Below are positions 1 to 9,316 of a stretch of DNA of 64,000 nucleotides, one piece after another. How positions within the stretch are numbered: the first letter of the stretch is position 1; the number at the start of each line of letters is the position of its first letter. The translations under genes and the position numbers were made by a program. The stretch comes from Candidatus Microbacterium phytovorans. GTDB taxonomy: Bacteria; Actinomycetota; Actinomycetes; Actinomycetales; Microbacteriaceae. The notes below the pieces were generated by a model. That model worked only from the letters and a program-made list of their open reading frames with translations, ran no database searches and was not told where the DNA came from. The stretch spans positions 1,240,001 through 1,304,000 of the forward strand of contig CP119321.1 in NCBI GenBank assembly GCA_029202445.1, given 5' to 3'.

Positions 1-333
1 CGCGCGAACGCCGCACGCGTCGAGGACGGCGCCTGGACGGTCGTCTACGCGCCGCCGAAGGGATTCGTGCGCATCGCGCAGGGCTTCGACGCGGCCGAAG
101 ACTGGCCGACGACACTGCTCGGCGGTTACGCGCCGACGGGCACCACGACCGTCGACGGCATCACCTGGGACGTCTACGACCTCCCGGGCGACGCGGGCAT
201 CCGCTACGCGCTCGTGACGGATGCCGGTGCCGACACGGTGGCCGTCTACGGCTCGATGTCGGCAGAGACCGCCGAAACGGCCGCCGCCGGGCTGGCCGAC
301 CAGATCCGCACCCTTCGGGAGGAGACACCGTGA
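1..333 (+). CDS. DUF4245 family protein, 5' end outside window
   Basis: The reading frame is open from the first base of the window and stops at 331-333, so the N-terminus is missing. About 110 residues are visible. They contain W/Y-rich strands (GAWTVVYAPPKG, WDVYDLPGD) and a final strand-helix (VAVYGSMSAETAE), which fits the C-terminal half of DUF4245, an actinobacterial family of unknown function with a single N-terminal membrane anchor. DUF4245 genes often sit beside glpX and fumarase, and the next two genes here are carbonic anhydrase and fumC. The stop overlaps the next gene's GTG start by 4 bases, so translation is probably coupled. No function is assigned; the family call rests on pattern and context. 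Confidence 0.7.
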   Translation, partial: RANAARVEDGAWTVVYAPPKGFVRIAQGFDAAEDWPTTLLGGYAPTGTTTVDGITWDVYDLPGDAGIRYALVTDAGADTVAVYGSMSAETAETAAAGLADQIRTLREETP

Positions 334-971
334 GCGACGAACGACCCACTCCGACGACCGTCTGGGACGAGATGCGCCGCGGCAACGCGCGCTTCGTCGC
401 CGGCGAGCCGCGTCACCCCCGCCAGGACGTCGAGCGGCGTCACGAGCTCGAGAGCGCCCAGAAGCCGCGCGCCGTGCTCTTCGGCTGCTCCGATTCGCGC
501 CTCGCGGCCGAGATCATCTTCGACAAGGGCCTCGGTGATCTGTTCGTCGTCCGTAACGCCGGCCAGGTCGTGTCCGACTCGGCGATCGCCAGCATCGAGT
601 ACGCCGTCGCGGTGCTCGACGTCTCCCTCATCATCGTGCTCGCTCACGACCAGTGCGGGGCCGTCCGCGCCGCCATCGACTCCACCGCACTCGACGCCCC
701 GGAACTGCCGCCGCACATCTGGCGACTCATCGCCAAGATCGTCCCGGCCGTGAAGCGCGTCCTGCGCACCGCGCCCGACGCGACGGCGGAGACGGTGGAT
801 GCCGAGGCCGTCGGCGCCGAGCACCTGCGCGGCACGGTCGACGAGCTCCTGGCGTCCTCCCGCCTCATCGCCGACGCCGTGGCCGAGGGGCGGCTCGCGA
901 TCGTCGGGGCCAACTATCGACTCGGCGAGGGAACCGCCGTGCCGCAGGTCAGCGTCGGACTCGACGACTGA
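330..971 (+). CDS. beta-class carbonic anhydrase
   Basis: This 213-residue cytosolic enzyme interconverts CO2 and bicarbonate. The zinc ligands of the beta class are visible: C53 and the D55-R57 dyad in FGCSDSR, then H106 and C109 in AHDQCGA. Length is normal for the family. It starts at GTG 330 inside the stop of the DUF4245 gene (GTGA overlap) and lies 50 bases before fumC, so the three genes probably form one operon. A second, gamma-type carbonic anhydrase homologue lies next to ppc at 29371-29970, so the window holds two unrelated candidates for bicarbonate supply. Confidence 0.93.
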   Translation: MSDERPTPTTVWDEMRRGNARFVAGEPRHPRQDVERRHELESAQKPRAVLFGCSDSRLAAEIIFDKGLGDLFVVRNAGQVVSDSAIASIEYAVAVLDVSLIIVLAHDQCGAVRAAIDSTALDAPELPPHIWRLIAKIVPAVKRVLRTAPDATAETVDAEAVGAEHLRGTVDELLASSRLIADAVAEGRLAIVGANYRLGEGTAVPQVSVGLDD

Positions 972-1021
972 CCTTCACCGACAACTCAGCGACAGCCACA
1001 GGAAACGAGGACGTGACCGAC

Positions 1022-2416
1022 ATGACCGACACCGAGTACCGCATCGAGCACGACACGATGGGCGAGGTCCGCGTGCCGAAACACGCGCTGTACGCCGCGC
1101 AGACGCAGCGTGCCGTCGAGAACTTCCCGATCTCGGGGAGCGGACTGGAGTCGACGCAGATCGCCGCGCTCGCCCGCATCAAGAAGGCTGCGGCACTGGC
1201 GAACAAGGAGCTGGGCACGCTCGACGGCGCGATCGCCGAGGCAATCGCCTGGGCCGCTGATGAGGTCATCACGGGGCGGCACGACGGCGAGTTCCCCGTC
1301 GACACGTATCAGACCGGCTCGGGCACGTCGTCGAACATGAACATGAACGAGGTGCTCGCCACTCTCGCGACGCGTCACCTCGGCGCGCCCGTGCACCCCA
1401 ACGACCACGTCAATGCGTCGCAGTCGTCCAACGACGTCTTCCCGACCTCGGTGCACATCGCGGTCACGCAGGCGCTCATCGACGACCTCATCCCCGCCCT
1501 CGACCACCTCGCGGTCGCCCTGGAAGCCAAGGCGGAGCTCTGGAAGGATGCCGTCAAGTCGGGTCGGACCCACCTGATGGACGCCACGCCTGTCACCCTC
1601 GGCCAGGAGTTCGGCGGGTACGCCCGTCAGATGCGTCTCGGCATCGAGCGGGTGCAGGCCGTCCTCCCCCGCGTGGGCGAGGTGCCGCTCGGCGGCACGG
1701 CCGTGGGCACGGGCATCAACACGCCGCTGGGCTTCCCGCAGAAGGTCATCGCACTGCTCCAGGCCGAGACCGAGCTTCCCATCACCGAGGCCAAGGACCA
1801 CTTCGAGGCCCAGGCCAACCGCGACGGCCTCGTCGAGGCATCCGGGGCCCTGCGGACCATCGCGGTGTCGCTCACCAAGATCAACAACGACATCCGCTGG
1901 ATGGGCTCCGGCCCCAACACCGGCCTCGCCGAGCTCCACATTCCCGATCTCCAACCGGGGTCCTCGATCATGCCGGGGAAGGTCAACCCCGTCGTCCCCG
2001 AGGCCACGCTCATGGTGTCCGCGCGGGTCATCGGAAACGACGCGACGGTCGCGTGGGCGGGCGCTTCCGGTTCGTTCGAGCTCAACGTGGCGATCCCGGT
2101 CATGGGAACGGCTCTGCTGGAATCGATTCGCCTGCTGTCGAACGCGATGCGCGTGCTGGCCGACAAGACGATCGACGGCCTGCAGGCCAACACCGAGCGC
2201 GCGGCCGCCTACGCCGGCATGTCGCCGTCGATCGTGACACCGCTGAACAAGCTCATCGGCTACGAGGCGGCGGCGAAGATCGCCAAGCACTCCGTCGCCA
2301 AGGGCATCACGGTGCGCGAGGCCGTCATCGACCTGGGGTACGTGGAGCGCGGCGAGCTGACCGAAGCGCAGCTCGACGAGAAACTCGATCTCCTGTCGAT
2401 GACCCACGCGGGTTGA
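1022..2416 (+). CDS. fumC: class II fumarate hydratase
   Basis: This 464-residue enzyme of the tricarboxylic acid cycle hydrates fumarate to malate and acts as a cytosolic homotetramer. The family signature [11 protein letters not shown] lies near residues 313-323, and the conserved [10 protein letters not shown] loop near residue 100 and SSND loop near 135 are present, so the active site looks intact. I chose ATG 1022. An in-frame GTG at 1013 is possible, since a purine-rich AGGAAACGAGG lies just before it. The stop codon overlaps the GATAAT promoter hexamer of the downstream sensor kinase. Length is normal for class II enzymes. Confidence 0.96.
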   Translation: MTDTEYRIEHDTMGEVRVPKHALYAAQTQRAVENFPISGSGLESTQIAALARIKKAAALANKELGTLDGAIAEAIAWAADEVITGRHDGEFPVDTYQTGSGTSSNMNMNEVLATLATRHLGAPVHPNDHVNASQSSNDVFPTSVHIAVTQALIDDLIPALDHLAVALEAKAELWKDAVKSGRTHLMDATPVTLGQEFGGYARQMRLGIERVQAVLPRVGEVPLGGTAVGTGINTPLGFPQKVIALLQAETELPITEAKDHFEAQANRDGLVEASGALRTIAVSLTKINNDIRWMGSGPNTGLAELHIPDLQPGSSIMPGKVNPVVPEATLMVSARVIGNDATVAWAGASGSFELNVAIPVMGTALLESIRLLSNAMRVLADKTIDGLQANTERAAAYAGMSPSIVTPLNKLIGYEAAAKIAKHSVAKGITVREAVIDLGYVERGELTEAQLDEKLDLLSMTHAG

Positions 2417-2420
2417 TAAT
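2415..2420 (+). promoter_or_regulatory. -10 hexamer GATAAT of kinase/regulator operon
   Basis: GATAAT overlaps the fumC stop and is followed by exactly 6 bases before the GTG start of the histidine kinase at 2427. This spacing predicts transcription starting at or next to the start codon, giving a leaderless mRNA. It would let the kinase and regulator be expressed independently of fumC. Confidence 0.5.
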
Positions 2421-2426
2421 CGGAGA

Positions 2427-3404
2427 GTGAATCGGGCGACTAGCGTGCACTCCCGGCGTACGCGCACCCTCGGACTCTTGGTCGCCGTCGTCGCGGCCGG
2501 TTTCGCCCTGGCCGCGCTCGGCGTCGTGCTCGTTCACGTGGTCACCGCTCAACCTCTCCCCTGGGCGGCCATCCCCGTCTACGCGACGGTCTCCGTCGCG
2601 ACGCTTGTCGTGATCGGCATCGTGGGCTGGACGATCCTCCCGACCGTCCCCGCCGAGCATCTCTCGAGCGACCGCGACGAGACGGCCTACGAAGCGCAGC
2701 GCCGGCTGCTGGACGACGTGAGGCACGAGCTGAAGACCCCGATCACGATCGTCCGGGGCCATCTCGAGGTGATGGACCCCAACGATCCGACCGATGCCGC
2801 AGCGATCCGCGACCTCGGCATGGCCGAACTCGACCGGATGACGCGGCTCATCGGCGACATCGACCTGCTCGCCGCCGTGGAGACCGACAAGTTCACGATG
2901 TCCGAGGTCGACCTCGCCCAGCTCACGCAGCGCGTCGGCGAGCTCGTGACGGTCATCCCCGACCACGCGTGGAGCGTAGAGCAGAGCGCGGATGCCGTGA
3001 TCCGCGGCGATGGCGACCGGCTCCTCCAGGCCTGGCTGCAGTTGGCCGACAACGCCGCGAAGTACACGCCGGCCGGAAGTGCGATCGAGGTGGGCAGCGC
3101 CGTCCACGCGGGCGGCGTGCAGCTGTGGGTGCGCGATCACGGCCCCGGCATCCCTCCTGCCCTTCGCCACCGCATCTTCCGTCGCTTCGATCGTGGAACG
3201 GGCAAGCGCTCGGTCGGAGGTTCGGGCCTGGGCCTCGCGATCGTCGACGCGATCGCGAAGGCGCACCGCGGTCACTGCGCGATCGCCGACACGCCCGGGG
3301 GCGGCGCGACGTTCACCCTGGAGATCCCGGTCGGCACCAAGGCCGCTGTTCCCTCGCCGGTGCGCGCCGGCGATGTCCTGATGCAACGAGAGGCCACCGG
3401 ATGA
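2427..3404 (+). CDS. two-component sensor histidine kinase
   Basis: A 325-residue membrane kinase. Two hydrophobic segments at about 15-40 and 47-71 are separated by only a few residues, so there is almost no external sensor domain; it probably senses within the membrane or through a partner. The DHp helix carries the phospho-acceptor H100 (RHELKTP). The catalytic domain has an N-box (DNAAKY), a G1 box (DHGPGIP) and a G2 box (GSGLGLAI). The kinase precedes its regulator and overlaps it by 4 bases. The ligand cannot be told from sequence. Confidence 0.92.
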   Translation: MNRATSVHSRRTRTLGLLVAVVAAGFALAALGVVLVHVVTAQPLPWAAIPVYATVSVATLVVIGIVGWTILPTVPAEHLSSDRDETAYEAQRRLLDDVRHELKTPITIVRGHLEVMDPNDPTDAAAIRDLGMAELDRMTRLIGDIDLLAAVETDKFTMSEVDLAQLTQRVGELVTVIPDHAWSVEQSADAVIRGDGDRLLQAWLQLADNAAKYTPAGSAIEVGSAVHAGGVQLWVRDHGPGIPPALRHRIFRRFDRGTGKRSVGGSGLGLAIVDAIAKAHRGHCAIADTPGGGATFTLEIPVGTKAAVPSPVRAGDVLMQREATG

Positions 3405-4054
3405 CACGCATCCTCGTCGTCGATGACGAACCCCACATCGTCTCCCTCGTCACGCGCAGTCTGCACGCCGACGGCTACGAGACCGTCGTCGCGGAAGACG
3501 GTGCGGAGGCTTTGGAACGCGCTCTCGAGCCCGACATCGCCCTCGTCGTCCTCGACGTGGGACTGCCCTCCATGGACGGCTTCGAGGTGCTGCGGCACCT
3601 GCGCGCCCGCGGCAGCGCGATACCCGTGATCATGCTGACAGCGCGCAGCGGCACGAGCGACACGATCGAGGGCCTGGATGCCGGGGCGAGCGACTACGTG
3701 GCGAAGCCCTTCGCGGTCGCCGAGCTCCTCGCCCGTGTGCGTTCGCGCTTGCGGGAGTCCTCGACGGCTCCGGTGCTGCTGACGCGGGGCGACGTGTCTC
3801 TCGACGTCCTCGCCCGCCGCGTGACGGTCGCCGACCGCGAGGTCGACCTGTCGGCCCGGGAGTTCGCGCTCGCGGAGCAGTTCCTCCGGCATCCGGGCGA
3901 GGTGCTCACGCGCGAGGTGCTGCTGAGCCGCGTGTGGGGCATGGACTTCGATCCGGGCTCCAATGTCGTCGACGTGTACGTGCGCTACCTGCGCGCCAAG
4001 CTGGGGCCCGACAACATCGTCACCGTGCGTGGCGAGGGCTACCGCTGGGATTGA
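3401..4054 (+). CDS. OmpR/PhoB-family response regulator
   Basis: A 217-residue DNA-binding regulator paired with the upstream kinase. The receiver domain covers about residues 1-115 with acidic pocket DD8-9, phospho-acceptor D52 (LDVGLPSMDG) and K102 (AKPF). The C-terminal winged helix includes LSAREFALAEQFLRHPG and VVDVYVRYLRAKLG, typical of the OmpR class. The start ATG 3401 lies in the ATGA overlap with the kinase stop, which settles the start against longer in-frame alternatives. Target genes are unknown; the promoter hexamer at 2415 suggests a self-contained unit. Confidence 0.94.
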   Translation: MTRILVVDDEPHIVSLVTRSLHADGYETVVAEDGAEALERALEPDIALVVLDVGLPSMDGFEVLRHLRARGSAIPVIMLTARSGTSDTIEGLDAGASDYVAKPFAVAELLARVRSRLRESSTAPVLLTRGDVSLDVLARRVTVADREVDLSAREFALAEQFLRHPGEVLTREVLLSRVWGMDFDPGSNVVDVYVRYLRAKLGPDNIVTVRGEGYRWD

Positions 4055-4058
4055 ACCG

Positions 4059-4937
4059 GTGGCGCTTCCCCGACACGACACCCTCGTGACGTATCCCGAT
4101 GGAGCCACGACGTCGACCGGCACCGTGGTCCACGTCCAGCCCCTCGGCGGCGGACGTTCCGCCGTCCTCCTCGATCGCACCGCGTTCCATCCCGTCGACA
4201 CGGCATGGCCGGATCAGCCCACCGACCGTGGTGTCCTCCGCGACGGCGACGACGTCTGGCCCGTACTCGACGGCCTCACGGGCGGCATCCATGACGAGGC
4301 GCTCCATGTCGGCGCCCACCTGCCCGTCCGCGGCGGAACGGAGGGCTGGACGTTCGTCGTCGCCCACGTCGTCGAGGGCGACGCGCCCGAGATCGGCCGT
4401 GCGGTCACGGTCGAGGTCGACGCCGCCCACCGCCTGGCGCTGTCGGCCGGGCACACCGGATGCCATCTGGCATCCCTCGCGCTGGATTCCGCCCTGGCGG
4501 GAGCGTGGACGAAGTCGCCACCGCTCGACGCACGAGGGGCGCCCGCGTTCGATCAGCTGGCCATCCAGCGCTCCCGCATCGTGACGGGCGGCTCGGTGGA
4601 CGCCTACCGGATCGGCAAGTCGCTGCGCCGGAAGGGATTCGACCCGAGCGTGCTCGCGGACCTCGCACCGATCGCCGCGGAGGTCGATGCGCAGTTGGCG
4701 GCCTGGATCGGACACGGCGGCGCCGTGCGCATCGATCGTGCGGCTGACCACCTGTCCGCGCGCCGCACCTGGGTGTGTGCGCTCCCCGACGGCGACGTGT
4801 CCATTCCGTGCGGGGGCACGCACCTCGCGTCTCTCGCGGAGATCGAGGCTGTCGCCGTGGAGCTCCGCACGAGCGAGGTCGAGGGCGGCCTGGAACTCGA
4901 GATGGTCACCCGGGTCACCCTTCGCGACTCGCACTGA
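4059..4937 (+). CDS. AlaX-type alanyl-tRNA editing protein
   Basis: A 292-residue homologue of the AlaRS editing (SAD) domain, which hydrolyses mischarged seryl- or glycyl-tRNA-Ala in trans. The four zinc ligands of the family are visible: H132 and H136 in GHTGCH and C251 and H255 in CGGTH. An N-terminal beta-barrel-like part (residues 1-110, DGATTSTGTVVHVQ) makes it a long AlaX-M/L-like form. I start it at GTG 4059, 4 bases after the regulator stop, because longer in-frame starts lie inside that gene. It ends just before a strong bidirectional terminator. The exact substrate cannot be read from sequence. Confidence 0.85.
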   Translation: MALPRHDTLVTYPDGATTSTGTVVHVQPLGGGRSAVLLDRTAFHPVDTAWPDQPTDRGVLRDGDDVWPVLDGLTGGIHDEALHVGAHLPVRGGTEGWTFVVAHVVEGDAPEIGRAVTVEVDAAHRLALSAGHTGCHLASLALDSALAGAWTKSPPLDARGAPAFDQLAIQRSRIVTGGSVDAYRIGKSLRRKGFDPSVLADLAPIAAEVDAQLAAWIGHGGAVRIDRAADHLSARRTWVCALPDGDVSIPCGGTHLASLAEIEAVAVELRTSEVEGGLELEMVTRVTLRDSH

Positions 4938-4970
4938 GACCGTCGGCACGAACGACGTCCTCGGCGCGAG

Positions 4971-5016
4971 CGACGGCCCGGCGGCGTCGGTCTTCACCGA
5001 TGCCGCCGGGCCGTCG
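4971..5016. terminator. bidirectional intrinsic terminator
   Basis: A perfect 15-bp stem (4971-4985 with 5002-5016) continues inward with six further pairs, one of them G-U, to a CTTC tetraloop at 4992-4995. This gives a 21-bp hairpin. It lies between the convergent AlaX gene and the PIN-PhoH gene. There is no T-tract, as is common in high-GC actinobacteria. Confidence 0.85.
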
Positions 5017-5022
5017 CATGGG

Positions 5023-6378
5023 TCAGCTGAGTTCGCCCTGTTCCAGGAGGTCGGTGACGAGAGCGGCGATCGCCGAACGCTCCGAACGCATGAGGGTCAC
5101 GTGACCGAAGAGATCGTGTCCCTTGAGCGTCTCGATGACGCTCGCCACCCCGTCGTGGCGTCCGACGCGGAGGTTGTCGCGCTGTCCGACGTCGTGGGTG
5201 AGGACCACGCGGGAGTTCTGCCCCATGCGGCTGAGAACCGTCAGCAGCACGTTGCGTTCGAGCGACTGGGCCTCGTCGACGATCACGAAGGCGTCATGAA
5301 GGGACCGGCCACGGATGTGCGTGAGGGGCAGCACCTCGAGCATCCCGCGCTCGACGACCTCCTCGAGCACGTTGCCCGAGACGACCGAACCGAGGGTGTC
5401 GAAGACGGCCTGACCCCAGGGGTTCATCTTCTCGGACTGGTCCCCGGGGAGATAGCCCAGCTCCTGGCCGCCGACGGCGAACAGCGGCCGGAACACGATG
5501 ATCTTCTTCTGCTGCTGCCGCTCGAGGACGGACTCGAGGCCGGCGCACAGCGCGAGCGCCGACTTGCCGGTGCCGGCTCGCCCGCCGAGCGACACGATTC
5601 CGACCTCGGGGTCGAGCAGGAGGTCGATGGCGATGCGCTGCTCGGCCGAACGGCCGTGCAACCCGAACACGTCTCGGTCCCCGCGCACGAGTCGGAACTC
5701 GCCGTCGCCGGTCACGCGACCCAGCGCAGAGCCTCGCTCGGAGTGGATGACGAGGCCTGTGTTGACGGGAAGCCCGCGCACGTCCTCACTGAGGGCCACT
5801 TCGCTCTCGTAGAGGTCGCTGACATCGTCTCCCGACACGTCGATCGACGCGATGCCGGTCCAGCCGGAGTCGATAGCCTGCTCGGCCAGGTACTCCTCGG
5901 CGTAGATGCCGAGGGAGGCGGCCTTGACGCGCATCGGAAGGTCCTTCGAGACGACGGTCACCTCGTGACCCTCCTGCGCGAGGTGCATCGCGACCGCGAG
6001 GATACGGGTGTCGTTGTCGCCCAGGCGCATGCCGGCCGGGAGGATCGTCGGGTCGGTGTTGGTCAGCTCGACACGCAGTGTTCCGCCGTCTCCCACCGCG
6101 ACGGGGAAGTCGAGTCGGCCGTGCTCGATGCGCAACTCGTCGAGGTGCCGGAGCGCCTGGCGGGCGAAGTAGCCGAGCTCCGGATCGTGACGCTTGCCCT
6201 CGAGTTCCGTGATGACCACCACGGGGACGACGACGGAGTGTTCTGCGAATCGGAAGAACGCACGCGGGTCGCTCAGAAGAACCGAAGTGTCGAGGATGTA
6301 GGTCCTCAGATCCTGTTCGGCGGCGGTGCTCCCGCCGGTGCTGACGCGGCGCTGCTGCTCTGGTGCTCGTGTGGTCAC
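5023..6378 (-). CDS. PIN-PhoH fusion ATPase (PhoH2 type)
   Basis: A 451-residue protein with an N-terminal PIN ribonuclease domain (about residues 25-150) and a C-terminal PhoH P-loop ATPase (about 245-450). PIN acidic residues are seen in ILDTS, TELEGK, GDNDTRI and SKDLP. The ATPase has Walker [11 protein letters not shown] near 265 and Walker B FVIVDEAQ near 366. PhoH2 proteins of actinobacteria are described as RNA-unwinding and RNA-cutting enzymes. Start is GTG 6378; the long ATP-binding form and normal length make the call firm. The upstream 165 bp hold a hairpin and a repeated 9-mer. Confidence 0.92.
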   Translation of the reverse strand: MTTRAPEQQRRVSTGGSTAAEQDLRTYILDTSVLLSDPRAFFRFAEHSVVVPVVVITELEGKRHDPELGYFARQALRHLDELRIEHGRLDFPVAVGDGGTLRVELTNTDPTILPAGMRLGDNDTRILAVAMHLAQEGHEVTVVSKDLPMRVKAASLGIYAEEYLAEQAIDSGWTGIASIDVSGDDVSDLYESEVALSEDVRGLPVNTGLVIHSERGSALGRVTGDGEFRLVRGDRDVFGLHGRSAEQRIAIDLLLDPEVGIVSLGGRAGTGKSALALCAGLESVLERQQQKKIIVFRPLFAVGGQELGYLPGDQSEKMNPWGQAVFDTLGSVVSGNVLEEVVERGMLEVLPLTHIRGRSLHDAFVIVDEAQSLERNVLLTVLSRMGQNSRVVLTHDVGQRDNLRVGRHDGVASVIETLKGHDLFGHVTLMRSERSAIAALVTDLLEQGELS

Positions 6379-6392
6379 AACCCACTCCCGCC

Positions 6393-6445
6393 CCGGGTGG
6401 TGTTCACCCGGCTGTCACGAGTCGACCAGGGGCCACGAGTCGTGG
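6393..6445. promoter_or_regulatory. hairpin and repeated 9-mer upstream of PhoH2 gene
   Basis: CCGGGTG 6393-6399 pairs with CACCCGG 6405-6411 around a 5-base loop, 15 bases before the PhoH2 start. CACGAGTCG occurs at 6416-6424 and again at 6434-6442 (18-bp period). The second copy sits in the odd-centred palindrome CCACGAGTCGTGG at 6433-6445. This could be an operator; chance is not excluded. Confidence 0.3.
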
Positions 6446-6543
6446 ATGGCCGACTCGAACGGGCGCCTTGCCCGATGTGATGACCGTACGTCGCCGCCGT
6501 GTCGCGCACGGTCCGCGACACGCCGCGCGATGTGTCCGGTGCG

Positions 6544-7680
6544 TTAACTCTCCACGACCGCGAGGGCGGACGGCATCAGGCGATGCCCTGCGACATCGGC
6601 CAACGCGTCGCCGAAGAGCCGCAGCGTATCGGCGACGGTGCCCGCGTGCGCGCTCACGCGGACGATCCCGCCACGCGCTGTCGCCGTCACCCCGTGATTG
6701 GCCAGCGCCGCAGCGAGCGCGCTGCCATCCGGCCCGTCGGGGACGAGGGAGACGATCCCCGCGTGACTGTCCCGCGGGGTGAGTACCGGCACACCGTAGC
6801 GGTCTGCGAGCGCCATCATGTGGCGCGCCCGGTCGCGCACGGTCGCGGCGATGTTCGCGACGCCGACGTCACGGATCTCGCGCAGGGCGGCCGCGAGCCG
6901 GGATGCCGCGAGCGGATCGGCGCGGGAGATCTCGTAGGCACCGGAACCCGCCGCCGGCACCGGCGTTCCCGGGGCTCCGATGTCGTCGTCCGAGCCGGAG
7001 ATGCCCGACAGCACGGGAGCGATCCGCTCGCGTGCCCGAGCCGAGAATCGGGCGAACCCGGTCCCTCGCCCGGCGCGCAGCCACTTGTACCCGTGCCCGC
7101 AGACGACGTCGGCTGCCGCGTAGTCGGCTTCCGTGACCCCGAACCCCTGAATCGCGTCGACGATGAGCAGGCGGTCGCCGATGACGTCGCGGATCGCGGT
7201 GAGGTCGGCCACGTGCCCCGTGCGGTAGTCGACGAGGCTGAGCGCGACGGCGGTCACCTCGTCGGTGAGTGCGTCACGCACGCTCCCCGGGGTGACGAAG
7301 TCCGCGGGCAGATCGCGCACCCGGAGCGTCCCGAGGGCGTCCTGCGCGCGGCGCGCCGCCACTGTCAGCGCGGGAAACTCTGCGGGTGAGACGAGGACAT
7401 CGCCGGTGAGTCCGAAGAAGGCGTGCAGAAGGCCGACCGAGGTGGACGGCTGGAGGGTGACCTCCTCTACCGGCGCATCGAGGAGTTCGGCTACGAGCGT
7501 CCGCGCCTCGTCGACGCGGCCGGCCACGAGACCGATGCCCGATCGACGTCCCGTGGCGAGGAGCTCCGCATCGGCGGCCGCTTCTGCCTGCACCGCCGGC
7601 GACAGCGGCCCGAACGCGGCCCAGTCGAGATACCCCGGCTCCTCGTCGAACGTCTCGAGGTACGACTCCAACTCGATCAC
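6544..7680 (-). CDS. class V aminotransferase-fold PLP enzyme
   Basis: A 378-residue fold-type I PLP enzyme of the NifS/kynureninase-like class V group. The PLP-binding lysine lies in CGHGYKWLRAGRGTG near residue 200, preceded by the Asp of IVDAIQGFG that contacts the pyridine nitrogen. The first 90 residues (EPGYLDWAAFGPLS, LQPSTSVGLLHAF) match the class V substrate-entry region. No cysteine sits at a desulfurase-like loop, so a SufS/IscS role is unlikely; substrate unknown. GTG start 7680 follows a weak -10 hexamer (CAGACT, 7687-7692) by 6 bases, so it may be leaderless. The uppS-like gene lies 44 bases upstream. Confidence 0.8.
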   Translation of the reverse strand: MIELESYLETFDEEPGYLDWAAFGPLSPAVQAEAAADAELLATGRRSGIGLVAGRVDEARTLVAELLDAPVEEVTLQPSTSVGLLHAFFGLTGDVLVSPAEFPALTVAARRAQDALGTLRVRDLPADFVTPGSVRDALTDEVTAVALSLVDYRTGHVADLTAIRDVIGDRLLIVDAIQGFGVTEADYAAADVVCGHGYKWLRAGRGTGFARFSARARERIAPVLSGISGSDDDIGAPGTPVPAAGSGAYEISRADPLAASRLAAALREIRDVGVANIAATVRDRARHMMALADRYGVPVLTPRDSHAGIVSLVPDGPDGSALAAALANHGVTATARGGIVRVSAHAGTVADTLRLFGDALADVAGHRLMPSALAVVES

Positions 7681-7724
7681 CCCTCCAGTCTGTCACGGAG
7701 GATGAAGCTGCACTGTCGGCCGGG

Positions 7725-8510
7725 TCAGCTGCCGAATCTGCGATCTCGCGACGCGAAGTCGCGGATCGCCCGGAGGAAGTCGACCTCGCGCAGGTCGGGT
7801 CCGAGCGCCTCCACGAAGTAGAACTCCGAATGCGCCGACTGCCACAGGAGGAAGTCGCTGAGCCGCTGCTCCCCCGATGTCCGGATGACGAGGTCAGGAT
7901 CGGCCTGGCCGCCCGTGTACAGGTGCTCGCCGATCTGCTCGGGGGTGAGACTCGCCGCGAGCTCCTCGAGAGAACCGCCGCGTTCCTGATGCTTGCCGAT
8001 GATGCGGCGGACGGCATCCACGATCTCGCTGCGACCGCCGTACGCGACCGCGAGGTTGACGTGCAGACCCGTATTGCCGGCCGTTCGTTCCTCCGCGGTG
8101 CGCAGCGCGCGTGCCAGATCCGCGGGCAGCATCTCGGCGCGGCCCACGTGCTGGACGCGCCAGTCGGGTTCGTGAGAGATCGCGTCGGCCAGCTCGGCGA
8201 TGATCTCGATGAGGTCGGCGAGCTCCTCCGAGTCACGTTTGGAGAGATTGTCGGTCGACAGCAGATAGAGCGACACGACCCGGATGCCGAGGTCGTCGCA
8301 CCAGCGAAGGAACTCCCGCATCTTGGCGGCACCCGCACGGTGGCCGTGCGCGACCGTCGCGTACCCGGCCTGGCGTGCCCACCGCCGGTTGCCGTCGATC
8401 ATCATCGCAACATGGTGCGGCACCGTCTGCGGCGTGAGTCGGCGTCGAAGACGCGAACTGTAGAGACGGTAGAGCAGCCCTTTGCCCTCACCCGCGCGGT
8501 TCGCCGTCAC
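7725..8510 (-). CDS. short-chain Z-isoprenyl diphosphate synthase
   Basis: A 261-residue cis-prenyltransferase. The catalytic Asp is D39 in MMIDGNRRWA; the isopentenyl-diphosphate site DLVIRTSGEQRLSDFLLWQ is present near the C-terminus. The context with hemolysin III, DUF4307 and greA matches the neighbourhood of M. tuberculosis Rv1086, a Z-farnesyl diphosphate synthase supplying the long-chain undecaprenyl/decaprenyl synthase. I therefore infer a short-chain product, but length specificity cannot be seen directly. GTG start 8510 lies 6 bases after TAGCGT and is divergent from hemolysin III. Confidence 0.88.
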   Translation of the reverse strand: MTANRAGEGKGLLYRLYSSRLRRRLTPQTVPHHVAMMIDGNRRWARQAGYATVAHGHRAGAAKMREFLRWCDDLGIRVVSLYLLSTDNLSKRDSEELADLIEIIAELADAISHEPDWRVQHVGRAEMLPADLARALRTAEERTAGNTGLHVNLAVAYGGRSEIVDAVRRIIGKHQERGGSLEELAASLTPEQIGEHLYTGGQADPDLVIRTSGEQRLSDFLLWQSAHSEFYFVEALGPDLREVDFLRAIRDFASRDRRFGS

Positions 8511-8516
8511 GGCTCT

Positions 8517-8522
8517 ACGCTA
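8517..8522 (-). promoter_or_regulatory. -10 hexamer TAGCGT for Z-prenyl synthase
   Basis: TAGCGT on the minus strand sits 6 bases before GTG 8510, implying a leaderless transcript. It is back to back with the hemolysin III promoter in a 74-bp divergent gap. Confidence 0.5.
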
Positions 8523-8571
8523 CCGCTCGCAACCTCTGTCCCGTATGTGAGACGCGGCATACCGCGCGGCG

Positions 8572-8577
8572 TAGGCT
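8572..8577 (+). promoter_or_regulatory. -10 hexamer TAGGCT for hemolysin III
   Basis: TAGGCT sits 7 bases before GTG 8585, again consistent with leaderless transcription. Confidence 0.5.
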
Positions 8578-8584
8578 CGGAAGC

Positions 8585-9316
8585 GTGACCGCCACCGATG
8601 ACGGGGCCGAGATGCCCCAGCTCCCTCTGATCGACGCGGCCTCCGCGAGTGCCCACGTCGAGTTGAAGCCGACCTGGCGGGGCTGGATCCACGCGGCCAC
8701 GTTCCCCGTTGCGATCGCTGCCGGGATCGTGCTGATCGTCGTGGCCGAGGGCGCTACCGCGAAGTGGGCCAGCGCCGTCTTCATGGCGACGTCCCTCCTC
8801 CTGTTCGGTAACTCGGCGCTGTACCACCGCTTCGACTGGGGGCCGAAGACCAAAGCCGTCCTGAAACGGATCGACCACGCCAACATCCTGTTGCTGATCG
8901 CGGGCACGTACACGCCGCTCGCCGTGCTCGCGCTCGTTCCGGACAAGGGCACGCTGCTGCTGATCCTGGTGTGGTCGGGAGCGCTGGTCGGCATCCTGTT
9001 CCGCGTCTTCTGGATCCACGCGCCGCGCTGGCTCTACGTCGCGCTCTACCTGCTGCTCGGATGGGCGGCGGTGATGTACCTCGTCGACCTGCTGAACGCC
9101 AACGCCGCGATGATGGTGCTCGTCATCGTCGGCGGCCTCCTGTACACCGGCGGCGCGATCGTCTACGCGCTCAAGCGTCCCAATCCGTGGCCGGGCCACT
9201 TCGGGTTCCACGAGATCTTCCACGTCTGCACGGTCCTGGCGTTCCTCTGCCACTGGACGGCGTGCCTGTTGATCGCGCTGGAGCCTTTCAGCCCTTCGCT
9301 GGGCCTTCCGGGGTGA
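8585..9316 (+). CDS. hemolysin III family (PAQR) membrane protein
   Basis: A 243-residue polytopic protein of the PAQR/hemolysin III family with about seven hydrophobic segments. Family histidines appear in NSALYHRFDW and in the C-terminal helices (HFGFHEIFHVCTVLAFLCHW), which together form the metal site in relatives. The biological role of bacterial members is poorly defined; the name comes from a Bacillus cereus protein and does not prove haemolysis here. Its 3' end overlaps the convergent small membrane-protein gene by 29 bases. Confidence 0.9.
   Translation: MTATDDGAEMPQLPLIDAASASAHVELKPTWRGWIHAATFPVAIAAGIVLIVVAEGATAKWASAVFMATSLLLFGNSALYHRFDWGPKTKAVLKRIDHANILLLIAGTYTPLAVLALVPDKGTLLLILVWSGALVGILFRVFWIHAPRWLYVALYLLLGWAAVMYLVDLLNANAAMMVLVIVGGLLYTGGAIVYALKRPNPWPGHFGFHEIFHVCTVLAFLCHWTACLLIALEPFSPSLGLPG

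Noticed and set aside
1013..1015. GTG as start of fumC
   Set aside because: In frame and possible, but ATG 1022 gives the usual N-terminus; only three residues differ and the sequence does not decide firmly.
6544..7680. Class V aminotransferase-like gene as cysteine desulfurase
   Set aside because: No catalytic cysteine loop and no Suf/Isc neighbours are visible.
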